Assembly: GCA_037833965.1 (NCBI GenBank)
Contig: AP031358.1
Span: 12,966,001-13,030,000, forward strand
Direction of reading: 5' to 3'
Length of the DNA stretch: 64,000 nt
From: Marchantia polymorpha subsp. ruderalis
Taxonomy: Eukaryota > Streptophyta > Marchantiopsida > Marchantiales > Marchantiaceae
In this document: in pieces, positions 35,640 to 50,800 of the stretch
How the letters are laid out: each line of letters begins with the position of its first letter
Numbering within the stretch: the stretch's first letter is position 1
Program-made: the position numbers and the translations under genes
Notes under the pieces: model-generated
What the model was told of the DNA's origin: nothing
The model's input: the letters and a program-made list of their open reading frames with translations, nothing else
The model's database searches: none

Positions 35640-37560
35640 GCTTGTGGTCATGTTCTCGGTCAGCTTCTTCGACATCAAGAAATCCTATGTGGGTATTGAA
35701 ATCTCTCTACAAACTAGCTTCTTGGAAATAAAGAATTGGAAAAATGTCGATCTTATCACATCACTCATAATCATGTACACAAAATGAAGATCCAAAAAGT
35801 TGCAACTCTTAGCCGACTTCAATCGACTCACCAATCTCCTACAGCATGAGGTGCCGCACATATTTGAAGAGCCTCGTTTCAGGGAACCTGCCATGGTGAA
35901 TTTCAAATCCTGCTTCTCCTTAGCATCTAGATATTGCTCAAGATGAGGACCTCGTTTCACCCAACCTTCTCTATTCTTACCCTAAAAACACATCACCAAA
36001 GTCAATTTCACGTCTTCAATGGTATTTTTTTTCCTCCCATACCTTAGATGTCATGCTTACGAGATTTCAGTTCATTTAGGCACATTATGGAGATTAAAGT
36101 TTGAGATGAAATCTTCATTTTCAGTCCAATTTTTATCTAATCTATTTATACATCATCTTAAATATAATGAAAAGATAAAATTTCACAACTTTTTTTATTA
36201 TCTTGTTATTTTTATTTACCTTGTTATATATTATAAATAAATAATAAGGTAAATATTATTAACAAGCACATGGCTTAGTTTTTTACTAACACATTCGATC
36301 TTTATCTAAAAAATGTACGGATATGAATGTGTAAATGTTATATAGTTTCTTTCAATTTGAGTTTAATATCAATTAACTTCAACTTAGCTGATCTTTACTT
36401 TGGCGTAAAGTACCTACAGTAGACGATAAGTCTCTAAATTTCTAAGTTGTATTGTACTTGTTGCACATGCTTTTGAATTAATGAAGTTGCATTGTTAAAT
36501 TTTTAGTTGATTTTGGAGTTAATATATTAGACCCAAAAAAAAAGTCATTGTCGAATCAAATTCCCTATTTTTGGATATTAATAATACAAAATTTAATTTT
36601 TAATTTTTTTCAATCTCAATTTTTTCATGATAAATTATCAAGATTCATACTAGAAAACCTTTTGATTTTTTAGAATTTTTTAGTTGTGACTCATGATTTT
36701 GCAATGATGACACATGACGTAGTTTCATATATGAAGAAAATACAACTTGCAAACACTTCATGCACACATTTTAACATATTATATATATATATATATATAA
36801 ATAAATAAACTAAAATATAGTGTTTCCATGAAAAATATAGTGTTTCCATCAAGTTTGATTGAAAATCAAACTTGATTAACTTTCTAAAAATTGATACTAT
36901 GCAAGAGTATTTTATGCTAAATCTCTATTACTGGAAGAAATCAATAACATTTTACTTGTTTTATGTAGTAATTTATGAATGTGCTCCACAAAATCATTCA
37001 TTGTAATTACTTTGGTCAATTTGAAGAAGATTCATTAAGGTCAATGGAATCAAAAGATGAGAATTGTCTTTTGATAACCAACAATTATCAAAATAGAGCA
37101 TAATAATAAAGATTCGTTCCCACAGAGATAGAAGCAACACCGAAGAGTCATCAATTAACATTCTATTGAGGAGTTTTACTTCTCAGGCACATGTCACTCC
37201 CAGAAGACACTGCTCAATTACGGCCGAAGGTCTGAAGAGCAGAGTATGATCGCCCACACAACCTTAAACATATCCAAACAAAGTCGGCGGTAATCGCATT
37301 TGATCCCACACTCAGATTTCAGAGTGAAACTTCCCGGAATTGCATATTCTCAGCCCAATGACCCGAATACCCAAACTCGAACTTGCTTAAATCCCGAATA
37401 ATCCCATGCATACTCACCACATTCGAATCGGACACTCGCAGCTTCAGATGCGGTAACTTTGATAGACTATAGCGCACAATGCACGGTGACAGAACACACA
37501 AGTTCACAAACGTGCACGACAGACAAGACGAGACAATTGACGAAAAAAGCCCCCCAAGGA
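35640..37560. other. AT-rich intergenic DNA with a stray satellite copy
   Basis: No supported gene. About 36255-36345 resembles the degenerate edge of the 69-bp satellite at 17.1 kb (TAACAAGCACATGGC, CTAACACATTCGATCTTTATCTAA). A (TA)n run lies at 36780-36800. Confidence 0.55.
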
Positions 37561-37581
37561 AAGAGTCTTGGGCTTCTTTAT

Positions 37582-39345
37582 TCACTCCAAACTCCTAGAC
37601 ATCTCAACCACCCGCGGCGAACTACTCTCGGGCGCAATGTCATCTGACGCAGTGATTACATCGTGCTTTAAGCTTTCGTCTGCTCCTAACCTACGCAACA
37701 CGCCTAAAATCTCCAACTCTAGATTCTCCCGTATCTCTTCTAATCCGAAAGAGAAAGAATTGAGTAATCTAACTAACTGCTTCTGCCCTGAGGTTCCATT
37801 GGTCTTCATGCTCATCAACCGTCGCTCCAACAAGTCTAATTTCATCCACTTCAACGTTTGGAATTTGCACATGACAAATCTGCACAAAGATTTTTTCATC
37901 CGCAGACGCAAACTGTTGGTCGTCTCCTCTTTCAGCTGACAAAACGCCGCTTCTGCCTCTTTCACTCTCGTCCGCAACGCCTCCAACTGCTCCGTAACTG
38001 CCTTCAACTGATTCCGCAACCGATCGCAATCTGCTTCAAACTTTACTCTAAATTCGACCTTCGAAGACTTGGCCAATTCGCAATTTTGTGCTTAATTCAA
38101 CTTTGTGCTTCTTCATCTCCTTCGCCGATCCATCTATATTGACCGATTGATCTTAATCATTATCTAAGATGATTAAGATCAATCGGATAGACGATTGTAT
38201 CTTCATTCTGTACTCTCAAAGGTCCTGCCCCTTCAGTCTGAAGATTCGGCTCCTCCATCGTATCTTCGTCCATCGCAGATGCAGCCACCTCTGAAATGGC
38301 TACACTAGCCTCTAAAGATTCAAATACTACTATCTTCCGGTTTGCTTTCTTCTTCGGTCTAGCACGTCGCTTTGGCGTTTTCAATTTCATTACTTGTGTT
38401 TCAGGCATTTGCGATTCCGGTCTTTGGCCTTCGCCGCTAGCGTCTGCTATCTTCTGCTTCTTCGCTAGTCGTCTATCGGACTGATCTTCAACCGTGACTA
38501 CATCCAACCGAACTGGTCTTTGTGCTGTCCTTCGTGGAGGCTCTTTGATTTGGACGTCGTCTTCTTCCTCGATACATTTGTCGGAGTCAAATGTCAACAC
38601 CTCCCGCTCCTTGGAGAATCTCTTTTCCTCGCTCTTTGTCTATTATTCCATCACTCGATAGAAATTCACCAAGAAGGGTGTAATGTGACTAATCGAAGCT
38701 TCCTTCCATCTACTACTAACATTAATCCAAACTAGGTCGTAGAAGATTTTTGCCTAGTGGATTGCTTCCCCTCGCAATGCGCATTCAATGAATCCGACCT
38801 GCCATGTTGCGGCCGTAAGATGTGCATCACCGCTAGTGCTACTGCACGCCTCATTGGGTCGCAGTACTCTCCTGTGCGCCATCCATTCGTGCTCAATCGT
38901 GGATTCTTGAAGAGTGGTGCGAAAGTGAACTCCTCGGCGCGCGTCACCTTCACACTCTCCTTCTTAAATACATCTTTCTCCGCGCATGGTCCCAAGTTTT
39001 TTTATTGTTTGGATTTGTTATTTAGGAGTTAATTTATTAGGGCATCTTCGCGCAGTTTTCAAGTGCTTTAGATACTATTTGACATTTATGTATCCTTTTT
39101 GATAAAGTAGATCCTCATCCAATGTTCGAGAGTCCAAAGCATTGAGTTGCCTCAGAGATCAGTGCCTCCAAGCCGATTCTTGTCAATCATCTCCTTGCAA
39201 ATTGTCGTGGACACGCAATTGTAGTCTCACAGCATAATAATCTAGGCGCGTCGCGATAAGCTCTCGTCAATACTTCCTCAATTTAACGTCGAGCACCTTG
39301 AGCGGAACCAATTTGGGCACAGCGGATTTTTTAAGTCGCGTCATG
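37582..39345 (-). pseudogene. Decayed copy of a repeated gag-like/coiled-coil ORF family
   Basis: The minus strand, right to left, shows an N-terminal scrap (VPKLVPLKVLDVKLRKY near 39265-39330), then LFKNPR..GWRTGEYCDPMRRAVALAVMHILRP (about 38800-38925). A frameshift follows, then WQVGFIECALRGEAIH, a TAG at 38754-38756 where the 60-kb relative has Trp, and PFLVNFYRVME. An acidic/basic linker comes next (38160-38600: EEEDDVQIKEPPRR, KKQK, KRRARPKKKANRK), then a heptad-like coiled coil (37582-38076: RLRNQLKAVTEQLEALRTRVKEA). The order and the central block match the ORF at 59980-61369, so both belong to one multicopy family. From memory, similar hypothetical proteins are numerous in Marchantia. 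Function unknown. Confidence 0.7.
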
Positions 39346-42300
39346 TATCCGATCTTGTCTTCCTCGCGCTCTTGATTGCAGATCTCGCCTTTTCGCACAA
39401 TGTCGGCGCGAAATGCTCGCTTTATTCCCTTATCCTCTACGCCCTAACAGTTCCCACATGCACGCGAATTGGTATTTACAATGCATGAGGTTCTTGTCTG
39501 GCCCTTGGCAACTTCAAATTGTGACATGTCGTCTTCGCCGAAGACCCAGCTATTACATCGCAGAAGAAGTCTGCGCCGAATATGTGAAAATCCAAAGGTC
39601 TTCGGCTGAAGGCGGATTCTATCTTCCTTCTACTGGTTACCTTATTTCCATTAGATAACCTAACTCCTATGACTATGTACTTATATGTATGCATTCTACA
39701 AAGAATATGTTTAAAAATAACTTCTTTCTGCAAAAATTAAAAAAAACTAGGCACCACAGACGAGCCTTGTACATGAAATATAGATTTACATCTTTGTGGA
39801 TGCATTAGAAAAAAGTTGTCTGCGAATTTTAGAGGAGTCAGTGAGTATTTCACTGTTGAAATTTCATAAATGTGACGACATTTAAGATAAGATTTATCTC
39901 TTTACTTTTTTCTAATCATCAATTTGATTTTGATAATTTTTCATAAACAAATTATATGTACAAAGAAAACGAGTGAAATGATTTCTCTTTAATTAGTTCT
40001 ATCTAAAGATGAAACTTTCTTTTTTCCAAATCTTTTAGATCATATGCTTGAATGTTGATCCAGCAGTATAGCATATATGAAATATACCGTAAAGATACTT
40101 AAAATCATTCATATAGCAGGTTGTGTGATTATGAGTATGTCATGCGTCAGTTTGTAATACATTTGTCTAGCTTCTTTATAAAAGTTTCACATTCACTCTT
40201 TTGTAGTATTAGCACATATACATAGATTCATATCTTATCCGATAGTGTAGAGTTGAAGAGAGATGAGTAATACATTTCCATTATTCTGGTTATCAAAGTA
40301 AATTTTTCCATAAGCTTGAGCTTGATCACATTAAGTTGTTATATGTTAGAAGTACAAAACCTCCTAGTTTGAATGTTGTGGTAATACTTTCAATATGAAA
40401 TTGATCTCCAAATTGTAACTTGAGTATACATCATCATAATAGTTTTAGACTTGATCTTGACTAGAGTGATAAAAGATTATATTTTAATGTACTTTTTTCT
40501 TCAATCATCAATGTTGATGTCCAATTTATTCTATCCAAATGAATTACCACTTTTTTCCTACACTTTGTAGGTATGCACATGAAATACGTGAACCTTGTTT
40601 TATTAAAACTTTGTTTACAACCTACATTCTAATTATATAATTTTAATAATACTTCATATCTTTATGTTAGTTTAAAGAAGAAGATAATCAACATAAAACT
40701 CTTATAATATGTGTATATTTTGAATTGGTTGAAATGACACTATTCTCAATGGAAATTTTTTGCATGATCAAACTAGAAAACTGCACAATATAGAATAGAA
40801 GTTGATTAAAATATTCTATATAGTCGCTTTCAAGTGCAAAACAAATATTCTGGTAGAACTTGATCCTTGAAATGAAAGAAGTAAACAATTCGCATGCAGA
40901 TTTTGAACAATGAGGTTCCAAAAGATTAGTGTTTTAAACACGTGTTTTCAATCATTGAGATTGCACCTTTATATGTATCTCATAATAGAAATATTAATGA
41001 CTGCAAGAGTTAAAAATTGAAACAGTGGTAGCTCTATCTCTCATGATCGCTCGCCTGCGTAGGCTGAAAACATATGGACTACCATCGGATCGAGTTGAAA
41101 AAACATTTTGCCATCCAGCAGGCTGCCTTGCATCCTATTTGAGCCACTTGAATAAACTTGTCAAGTACTATCATCGTATCTCGAGTTTGTCAGCACTGAT
41201 GCTCGATCTCGAGTATAAAAAAAGAAAAAGCCAAGGGAACGAATGGAGCACGGAGCGAAAAAGGTCAATAATAGGCGGCCCTTTCCTCGGTGTCTAGTTG
41301 ACAGCCCGAAGTTTTAGTGGACTTCAGTGCAAAAACTTTGCATAAATTAATTCGGACACCGGCTTGATTAGGATGTTGACTGAAGCAGTACATTTGACGT
41401 GACAATTGGTAAGGTCAGCGAGTGGTCAATTTTGATGTAAGGTTTTCGCAGGGCGTTTCTGCCTTTTTCTCGCTACTTCTGTTTCAAATAATATATCATT
41501 TTAACTGTGTGCCATAAATTTCTCAATTGTTTAATGTTTAATTCGGTTGCATGTTGGAATTTGAGAAAAGTTTCAGTTCACAGAAAAGTTCCCTTCAACT
41601 ACCAGAGTGGACATTGCATTTCATAGAGTCGCGTGACTTTCGAGAATCCTTGGCGGAGCAGTTTCTTTCGCGTACTGCTCAAGATGGTAGGCCCCGCCAC
41701 AAGAATGTTCAGTTTTCAACGGGAGGTACGTAGTTACTTATCTGCAGATGTTTACGGAGAGCGATGGGGTCCCAACTCATTATCACAGCCGACACTTTCC
41801 TATTCATGGTGTGATACGCGCACATGCTGATATTTTCTTACAACGAAGGAGCGTGCTTAGCACGAGGATGGCAGCTTTCTCATCCCTGCTAGTAGGCTTC
41901 TTGCACTGATTCAGCTGTTGTCGGGGCCCCAAGTCCTCAATCTCAATACAGTCCTCAATCTCAATAAATCTCTCTGTACGTCTACGATCCATCTTCTGTC
42001 TGACAGTTGATATTTTGTCTCACAGGCTAAACAGTCTAAACTCTTCCGTCTCACAGGTTGTACAGCCAGCTAAAACGATTTCATTTCACAGTTTGACAGT
42101 TGTCACATTGAATGCTAACAAGTTTCAAAGGACTAGTTTTAAGTCCGTTATTACCCAACGGTTTCCATTATATGTAATTATGAATTGAATCTAGCGTCTG
42201 AATAAATTGACTAATTTTATTTATGCTGGTTACGACAATATGAAAAGTACAAGAATAAGTACTTGAACCTGAGATACAAATATTTTCCTACTATCGAACA

Positions 42301-42892
42301 ACATCGTGATTATGATGGAAACATCCTAGCAGGACGTGTTCAGGATATGTCTACACAATTTTGCAAATCACTGATGCAAATGTAATCGATACACGGAAAT
42401 GAGGGATGCAAATTCCAATACGAGATTCAAATAGATTTATCACGTGGCAAGATTAAAGCCACGGACATACACGGCAATGATGCACCACTATCAAGCAGTG
42501 AACTAATGCCTAAAAATTGCATGTACAGACTGCGAAATCAGATGTTGGAACAAATCTTATATTTACATGACGGTGTTACAAATTGCAATCCTCAATTTCC
42601 GGCATGTTACATTGCACGCGAGGCAGATCTTATATTCTGGTTGTAAAATCTGTCACGAAACACTTAGACAATACATTTGACTTTAAAAATGCCTTCATCG
42701 TTCTTGGTGATTACGTGAGGCCTAAATTCTAAGGAATCCGGTAAAAGTAAACCCCGAGCGTTGCAGAAGACCTGCGAAGGCTTCTCGCCATACTTCAGAT
42801 AAGAGAACGGCAAGACCTCCAAGTCGACTGGTGTCGAAGGACCAACTAATGTCACACTGATTCGTTCAAGCTTGGAAAGATGTGCTGCGAGC
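39346..42892. other. No supported gene; mostly AT-rich
   Basis: 39350-39660 may be the 5' flank of the decayed ORF copy; it contains GTCTTCGCCGAAGAC, a 15-bp palindrome akin to the CTTCGGCG words of the 56-63 kb retroelements. 39660-41000 is AT-rich and empty. ORFs at 41025-41297 and 41551-41733 are open but unrecognised. 41840-42890 is downstream flank of the peroxidase gene. Confidence 0.5.
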
Positions 42893-44261
<1,369 letters not shown>

Positions 44262-44817
44262 AATGCAGCTCGCTTGACTTTCAGCTCTTCGATACCTCCT
44301 CGAATCTGTATCACAGCAGCAATTTCCAGTCAGAACAAGACTGCCAGCCCTCCTCCGATACACTCTGGTAAACTACACTGCAGGATTCCCTGAGGTTGGC
44401 TAGAATGTGGCGAAACGAGTCTTGCAGGACTCTGATGTCACAAAATCTTCAGCACAGTCGCAGTACATGGCATGCTTTCAAGCTCTTGCTGTCTTCGAAC
44501 TGGCCAGCGAGGACGATGGCAGTGGGATCAGATATTGAGCTTCTACGGGGCAAGCAAGCATGCCTGCTTTGAAGTCACAGTGTAGTGAAATCTAGACAGC
44601 AGCTGTGGAGCCTCGCTGACTCGCAACGAGCTCGAGCTGCGGAGAGCTGGAGAGTGTGAAGGTTTGAGCGTACCTTCGATTCGTTGAGTTTTGAAAAGTG
44701 ACTCGTGAGCTGCGCAGGAGAGTTTCCTTGTACGACTACGAGCAGTGAAGAGCGTGTACGAGATGCTTCTCTCACGCTTTGCCCTGGCAGTGGTGAATCT
44801 GCTGTGAATCGTCGGAG

Positions 44818-44825
44818 TTTATATA
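44818..44825 (-). promoter_or_regulatory. Possible TATA box of the peroxidase gene
   Basis: TATATAAA on the minus strand, about 560 bp upstream of the start codon. This would imply a long 5' leader or an unseen 5' UTR intron, so the assignment is uncertain. Confidence 0.35.
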
Positions 44826-44849
44826 ACAGCCCTTGCAGATCGTGTGTGC

Positions 44850-47280
44850 GACACGGTCTACTTAGTCATGACTCTACTGATGACTCCACTGATGACAGCC
44901 CAGACCCGAAGCCATTCAGCATTGGGCACCAAAAGTCAAAGTCATACAATTATCCAATTGCGCTGTCAGTGACTCTACTCTACAATACGTTACGGTGATT
45001 GCTCAGGAAATCTCCTCGTTCTAACTGAGCCGGATGGAAAGTTACATTCACCTCTGATGATTCCAGGAGCTTAGCTCGATTCACCGATCTGTGGCAGTGA
45101 GACAGCACCAGTACCACCCTACGAGATCCTTTCGGTAGCATACAATCTCCGAGGGCGCTAAAATTGTGCAACGCGTAGCGTGTATGGCGTTGACTTGCGT
45201 ATGGGAGCAACGTGCGCTACAGCCTGACAATCTAAACTTCAGTTCAACCTAGCGGACTCGACCGGAGACCAAGTCTCACAACCCACTTTGTTGTCCGAGG
45301 AGTGGGCCAGCGCGCGCAATAATGAAGTCAGAGTCCCGAGCTGCATCTCCCGCGTAAGGACAATGAACTTCAACAAATCTTGGCCGTGATCGTCCGAATT
45401 GCAGCAATGATCCAAACTCCCAAGAGACACAGCCTTTCCGCCACTTTGGTTTTACCCCAACCCGTCAATGGTCGGTACAATAGCGGGTGGTGCCAATCTC
45501 CTCCGGAGAAGATTGGCATGGCTCGGATCGTTGCGCTCATGCTGGGTTTTTTTGCTCGTCACATCTTCTAGAAGATGGTCGAAGGCGGGAAGGGAAGCTT
45601 TGGGAACTATAATCTCGGGGATATTTTCGGCTTGTCCGTCCACAGCTGAGGTCTCATTTTCCATCACTCAAATGCGGCCTCGTATTCGTTCAAATTTAAT
45701 CAGTGCCCCCAAATTAATCAAATTTAGTCAGCTGGCGAAGAAATGCATGCCTCCCATACGCCGAGCTTACGTCCGTTCACAAAACATCAAGTCATGCACT
45801 GGCATTAGCTCGGGCACCTCATCTCGGGCGATCGAGCCTGGCCGCGGTGGTTGGTTGCAAGAGCGAGTGTCAGTCGGAATTAATGCTCTCGTGTATGCTG
45901 GAGCGCAGTTAAGCAGAAAGGGACGTACAGTGCTCCATCTGAGCTGCTTCATGTTCGCGTCACCCTGACACAATTAGCAAGTGGCGACTGGCCGAACTTC
46001 TGCTTATCTCGCCCACAGCCCACTCACTCACTCACCCGAGCTCGTCCCAAGTCAATGACTGTGTCCTGGCACTCGCCGGAGTGGATTGCCAGTGCCATTG
46101 ACTTCTGGCCTTCCCCGCGGGGAATCTCAAAGTCAATGCAAGATGAAGATCAGCTCCTCCGCTGCCTCGTACGGGTACTGGCACTGTAACAGGACACACA
46201 GCACCATCTGAGATAAGGAGAAGGCAACCTATCCATCTCACTGTTGACCTGGATTTGCTCTACGAGAGACGGGTATCGATCGCTTTTGTCTCTTCTCGAC
46301 GCGGATCTGCAGCTGGAGCTGGAGCTGGTAAACCCTTCCCCCGGCACCCTAAACCCTCCGGTGTGCCCCCGAGCCCAGAACCCGATGACGGGTCCGGATG
46401 AGTCCAACGAGCCGATGGGCCCGCGTCCGGTGCCCTATTATCCGGCAGGAGGATGATTACTGCATTCGGGTGTTATCTGCCGCTCGGCCGAGGTGTACGT
46501 AGACTGAAGCCCGTGCTATTCGCGGCATGCCCCCAGCAGTTAATACCGAACTTGGAAAAGAAGGGATATATGTCGTTGGGAGAATTTCAAGGAAACAGCG
46601 CAAGACGACATGATTGTGCGTGGACCCGGGGCTCCATCATTTACCTCGTTGACCACGGCGCCGTGAATGTCTCCATGCATTCATTCGTTTACTGTGCCGC
46701 CTGCGTCCTGGTTTTTCGTACACCCACTCGATCTGACTCAGTCTGGCCTTGCTTGCAGGCGCCATACAAATGCCACTCACTCTCAGACCATTTTGGCAAC
46801 CCAGCACTTCGCTCCAGGAGACGTTCCTCTCCGTCCCCCTTCGACCCCGTGAGTCCTAACCCGCACTCCCCCTCCCGTTCCCTCGCATCCCACACACGTC
46901 CTCGACCGCTGTCTCATTGCGATTTCTCTCGCTCTCTGTTCCATTAATGTGAGTCCCTGCTGATCTGACTTCAATCTCCGCCTCTCCAGCTCGGTGTGAG
47001 TCAGTGAGTCAAAATTATATCCGTGCTTCCCCTCGATATGAGGGTGACACATTGCGTAGTATCCGATTGCGTTCTCTGGGATTTTGTAGTTGGTTCGCAA
47101 TGAGGTGCCTGCCTGAGGTGGAGGATTGGTTTTCGGAGTGATGAAGAATTGTCAAATGTTTTTAGTGTGAGAGTCTGGAATTGAGATTGAGTGCGGTTTC
47201 TGACGTCGTGTCGGTCTGTTGGTGTTGATTGCCGTGCAGCTGCTTCTTCGCATTAGTTTTCTCGTGCACAGGTCGCTGCC
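44850..47280. other. Divergent intergenic region between the peroxidase and LRR genes
   Basis: The two genes point away from each other, so this 2.4 kb holds both upstream regions. An imperfect hairpin lies at 45491-45518 (TGCCAATCT ... AGATTGGCA with CTCCGGAG at its tip). ORFs such as 45468-45968, 46244-46456 and 46453-46947 on plus show no domains; the second has a Pro/Gly-rich end. None is called as a gene. Confidence 0.5.
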
Positions 47281-47284
47281 GAAG

Positions 47285-47860
47285 ATGGGAGGTTACACTA
47301 AAGTCTGGACGCTGCTCCTCGTCCTGTCGGTGGCCGCGAAGGCCACTCAGGCACAAACTTGCTCCGCGACGGATCAATCCGCACTGTTGTACGCCTCGCG
47401 GGAGATTGTTCTGTCCGGGAAGGCTTTCATGACGTGGTTGGATGGAACGAACTGCTGCACCTGGGAAGGAGTCACATGCAACAGCGCTGGAAGAGTGGAG
47501 GCTTTGACCATCGTCTCGGCTGATGTTCCGGCCCCGCCTCCCACCGGCCCCACGTACACAATCTGCTCCGGTCTCGCAGATTTGAACTCACTCAGGAACC
47601 TCACCATCGTCAATGTCGCCCTCAATGGTGATCTCCCCACCACCATCGGCGGGCTCACCAACCTGCAGGTGATGAACATCGATGGATGCAATCTCGTCGG
47701 AGCCGTCCCCGCCGAAGTCTGCAAGCTGTCCGGTCTGAGCACCCTCATCTTGAAGAACAACCTTCTCGATTCTTACCCAGATTGCATCAACAGCATGGGC
47801 TCCCTCTCTACGATCGACTTGACCGGCAACAAATTCGGCGGTGCCCCGAAGAAACCCTAG
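47285..47860 (+). CDS. Small secreted leucine-rich repeat protein
   Basis: Single-exon, 191 residues. The signal peptide MGGYTKVWTLLLVLSVAAKATQAQ is followed by an LRRNT-like cap (SATDQSALLYASREIV...WLDGTNCCTWEGVTCN), where CCxWxGVxC is the plant LRRNT_2 hallmark. Three to four plant-type LRRs follow (LRNLTIVN..LNGDLPTTIGGLTNLQ, GAVPAEVCKLSGLSTLILKNN, CINSMGSLSTIDLTGNKFGG), and the protein ends at PKKP. There is no transmembrane helix and no kinase domain, so it resembles short apoplastic LRR proteins (DRT100-, PGIP- or SERK-ectodomain-like) with few repeats. A role in protein recognition is inferred. The in-frame ORF begins at 47219, but the ATG at 47285 sits directly before the signal peptide. 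Confidence 0.88.
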   Translation: MGGYTKVWTLLLVLSVAAKATQAQTCSATDQSALLYASREIVLSGKAFMTWLDGTNCCTWEGVTCNSAGRVEALTIVSADVPAPPPTGPTYTICSGLADLNSLRNLTIVNVALNGDLPTTIGGLTNLQVMNIDGCNLVGAVPAEVCKLSGLSTLILKNNLLDSYPDCINSMGSLSTIDLTGNKFGGAPKKP

Positions 47861-50800
47861 ATGTCAATAGAACGCATGGATTTTGGATATCTTAAGAACG
47901 GGTCGTGCTTTTACTGTCGAGTCGAGTCGGAAGGCCTTGTGTAGGTCATGAGAAGTACTGGAGAATTGGTGCAGGTGACCAATCTGCCGTGAGGCCCCAC
48001 AGTGAATCGCCTTAGACAGACTTGCTGAACTGCGAATCAGACCTACATCCGAACTCGCATACTCAATTGTATCGTACGCAGGAACTGTATTAGTTCCGGT
48101 ACAGGTGTGGACTATATCTTTGTATACATATGATTTGCAATTCAAGAAAATTTTACTCTACGCACGATGTGTGATTCTTTCCTGCTATCCTGCGCATGCC
48201 AGTGGCCTGAACTGATCATAATTTTTCAATGTTATCAGATACAGTGCATGATTGCAAAATTATGTGAACTTATTGCTATATTTAAGATAACGAATAAATT
48301 GCCGTATGCACCGAGATATTCGAATTGTTTCGAAGCCCAGATTTTGCGCATGCTACGACCCAACGTCGATGCGCACACGGTTTTCACTTCTGAACTCAAA
48401 ATCGCCAATTTCTACAGTAAAGTAATCAAATTGGCGGCCGCTGTTAGAGTAGCATCTAGCCCAAGTACTGTGTCAATGACAAGTAGTGAAGTTGGAATGC
48501 GACGAGGGAAGAAGAATATCAACTAATTATGCTCATAATTCGATTCGTCAACATTGCCAGCGGTAAGAAGGACATGATTTTGAAAAACGTCAGACAATCG
48601 TTGTAATCTCCAAGTTTCATCAACCCTGAAGAAGTTAAATAGGAGTGAAACAGACAATCAAGTGCTCTCAACTCACGTTAACCTAAGACTTAAAAATCTG
48701 TAAATAAGTACGTGGATACCCAAGTTTCGTGGGGCTAAGAGTAATTCGAGCCTGGATTATTATACTGTAAGTTGCTTTTTCCTCTTTAAGAGTCGTTTCG
48801 ATTCGTAAGCTACGGAGACAGTTGGTAACGAGAAATTGTACAGACAGAAGCCTTGTCTGATGATTACAATCATCATACTGAACTATAGAGAATCTCCAGC
48901 AGTTTCTGATCCGAAAGTCTGTAAACGCCTACCGTACTATCCCGATCTTTTCCCGGAGCAATCAATCCCAAAGATAGACGATCTAATAGATAGATATGAT
49001 GACTCGTCTAGCCACATCCAGTAAACAGGATCGTCAGCTTCCATTACCAGGCCAAATTCGATCACATACAGGCTTTAAGCTACGCCGTCGATTATATCGG
49101 TCTCCATTACCTACTGATTGATTGTTTGACTATCGACTACTGGTGTTCACAGTATATACTGTTGTCCTACTTGCCAGGATATCCTCTTCTGGTTTTCTTC
49201 ACTAGAACAGGTTTCCCTCTGATACCCTATCCTTCTGCGGACATATTTCCCATGGCGATGACATTGGGGTTAGCACCATCTTGAGTTTTGATTCGTCCAT
49301 GTGCGAGCTTTTCTCATCCTTACAATCGTGATTTTAATTTTATAAAAAAATGTACCAGGTTATGTGATACAGCAAGGCCGGGAAGCAACAAGGTAGGCAT
49401 CTTCATGGAAGATTCACCACTTCGTGGCAATATTCAGAAGTTATAGAAATTCAGTATTTTAGAGTAGAATTTTACAGGTGTCAAATATGTGACAATTGGC
49501 CTCCAGCATCCAAGTGAGGCACAAGGTTACTCAGGGATGTCACAGTGTTTTTGAGTGAAGTGTGCACACTTCACTTTACTGATTAGGGCATGTGCGGAGC
49601 GTCATTCCCTGGTCAATCAAGATGAAGGTACAAATTTACGTAACATAGAATTTTAAAATCATCTGGCAATTATAGGAGAAATATCAGAACATCCCAATCG
49701 CTTAAAGTATTTTTGTTGGGTAGCGTCTTCCTACTTTCACTTCAAGCTATATTAGCTTTCGAAGTGATAAATAGAGATTGAGACATAGTTCCAATAGTTA
49801 CGAATATGCTCTCGAAATAACACAGCTCTTCCTAATTATTAATTATGAAGTTGATTTTCTAATCTGGAAAAATAATTGCTGCGAGCCATTTTATTTTACC
49901 CTAAGTACCAGTACTGTAAATCTTATATATAGTTGACTGTCCTCTTTTATCCTTTGCGTCTTTGTTTATCCCCCGCCTTCTGATTTTTATTGCAAGAATA
50001 AGCTCTGTCAAATCATAAATACGAAGGAGCATGTTCCTTTCTTTTTTTGCTTAAATTTCTAATTTTGAAACAAAAGAAACTTGATGAAAAAAGGAAAAGG
50101 ATTACAACGTCATGGACAGTTTGGCCTCCGTTCTAAATTGCACTTCAAACGTCGAACTAGTGGCGATTCAGGTTTTTCGCGAGTCTATTCCCTATAAAGT
50201 TACATTTCAATAATATTCCAACATCTTTATATGACTGATTCCAATAATAACTGTGTTTTCCGAAATTTATTTGAACAAATAGTTCTAAAACAACTTGCCA
50301 GAAAATCAGATATTTTGTTCCAAATGGGGAAATTTGACTTTATGCACAAGTTATTTGAGCTAAGTTCAACGTGTCTAATGTACAATCTACGTATATGAGG
50401 AACATTACGACTAATTGCCAGGTGAAAATAATAGTTCAGTTCAAACTGGGGAATATTTGTAGATTAATAAAGCGATATTGTCTTTATGTTGTTTATAATC
50501 TGAGAGTTTCACTTTCTTGAACAAATTTGAATTCCTCTTTTTTTACGAGGATATAATTGAACTGTATTCTAGACAAAAAAATCGCACATTTTTACCTTGA
50601 AATGTTTTTGTACCTCGCAAGTCCAAGTGAATGCACTTATGTATATGATTTCAAACTCTAATCTCCAACTTCTCTACCGGTTAAATTCTTAAATAGCTAG
50701 TCTTCTAGCCTTCACAATTTCTAGACATGTCACCTTGACGATTTTAGAACATGCATGCTCTTTAACCTATCTACATTCAAAACCCACTAGCAACATCAAG

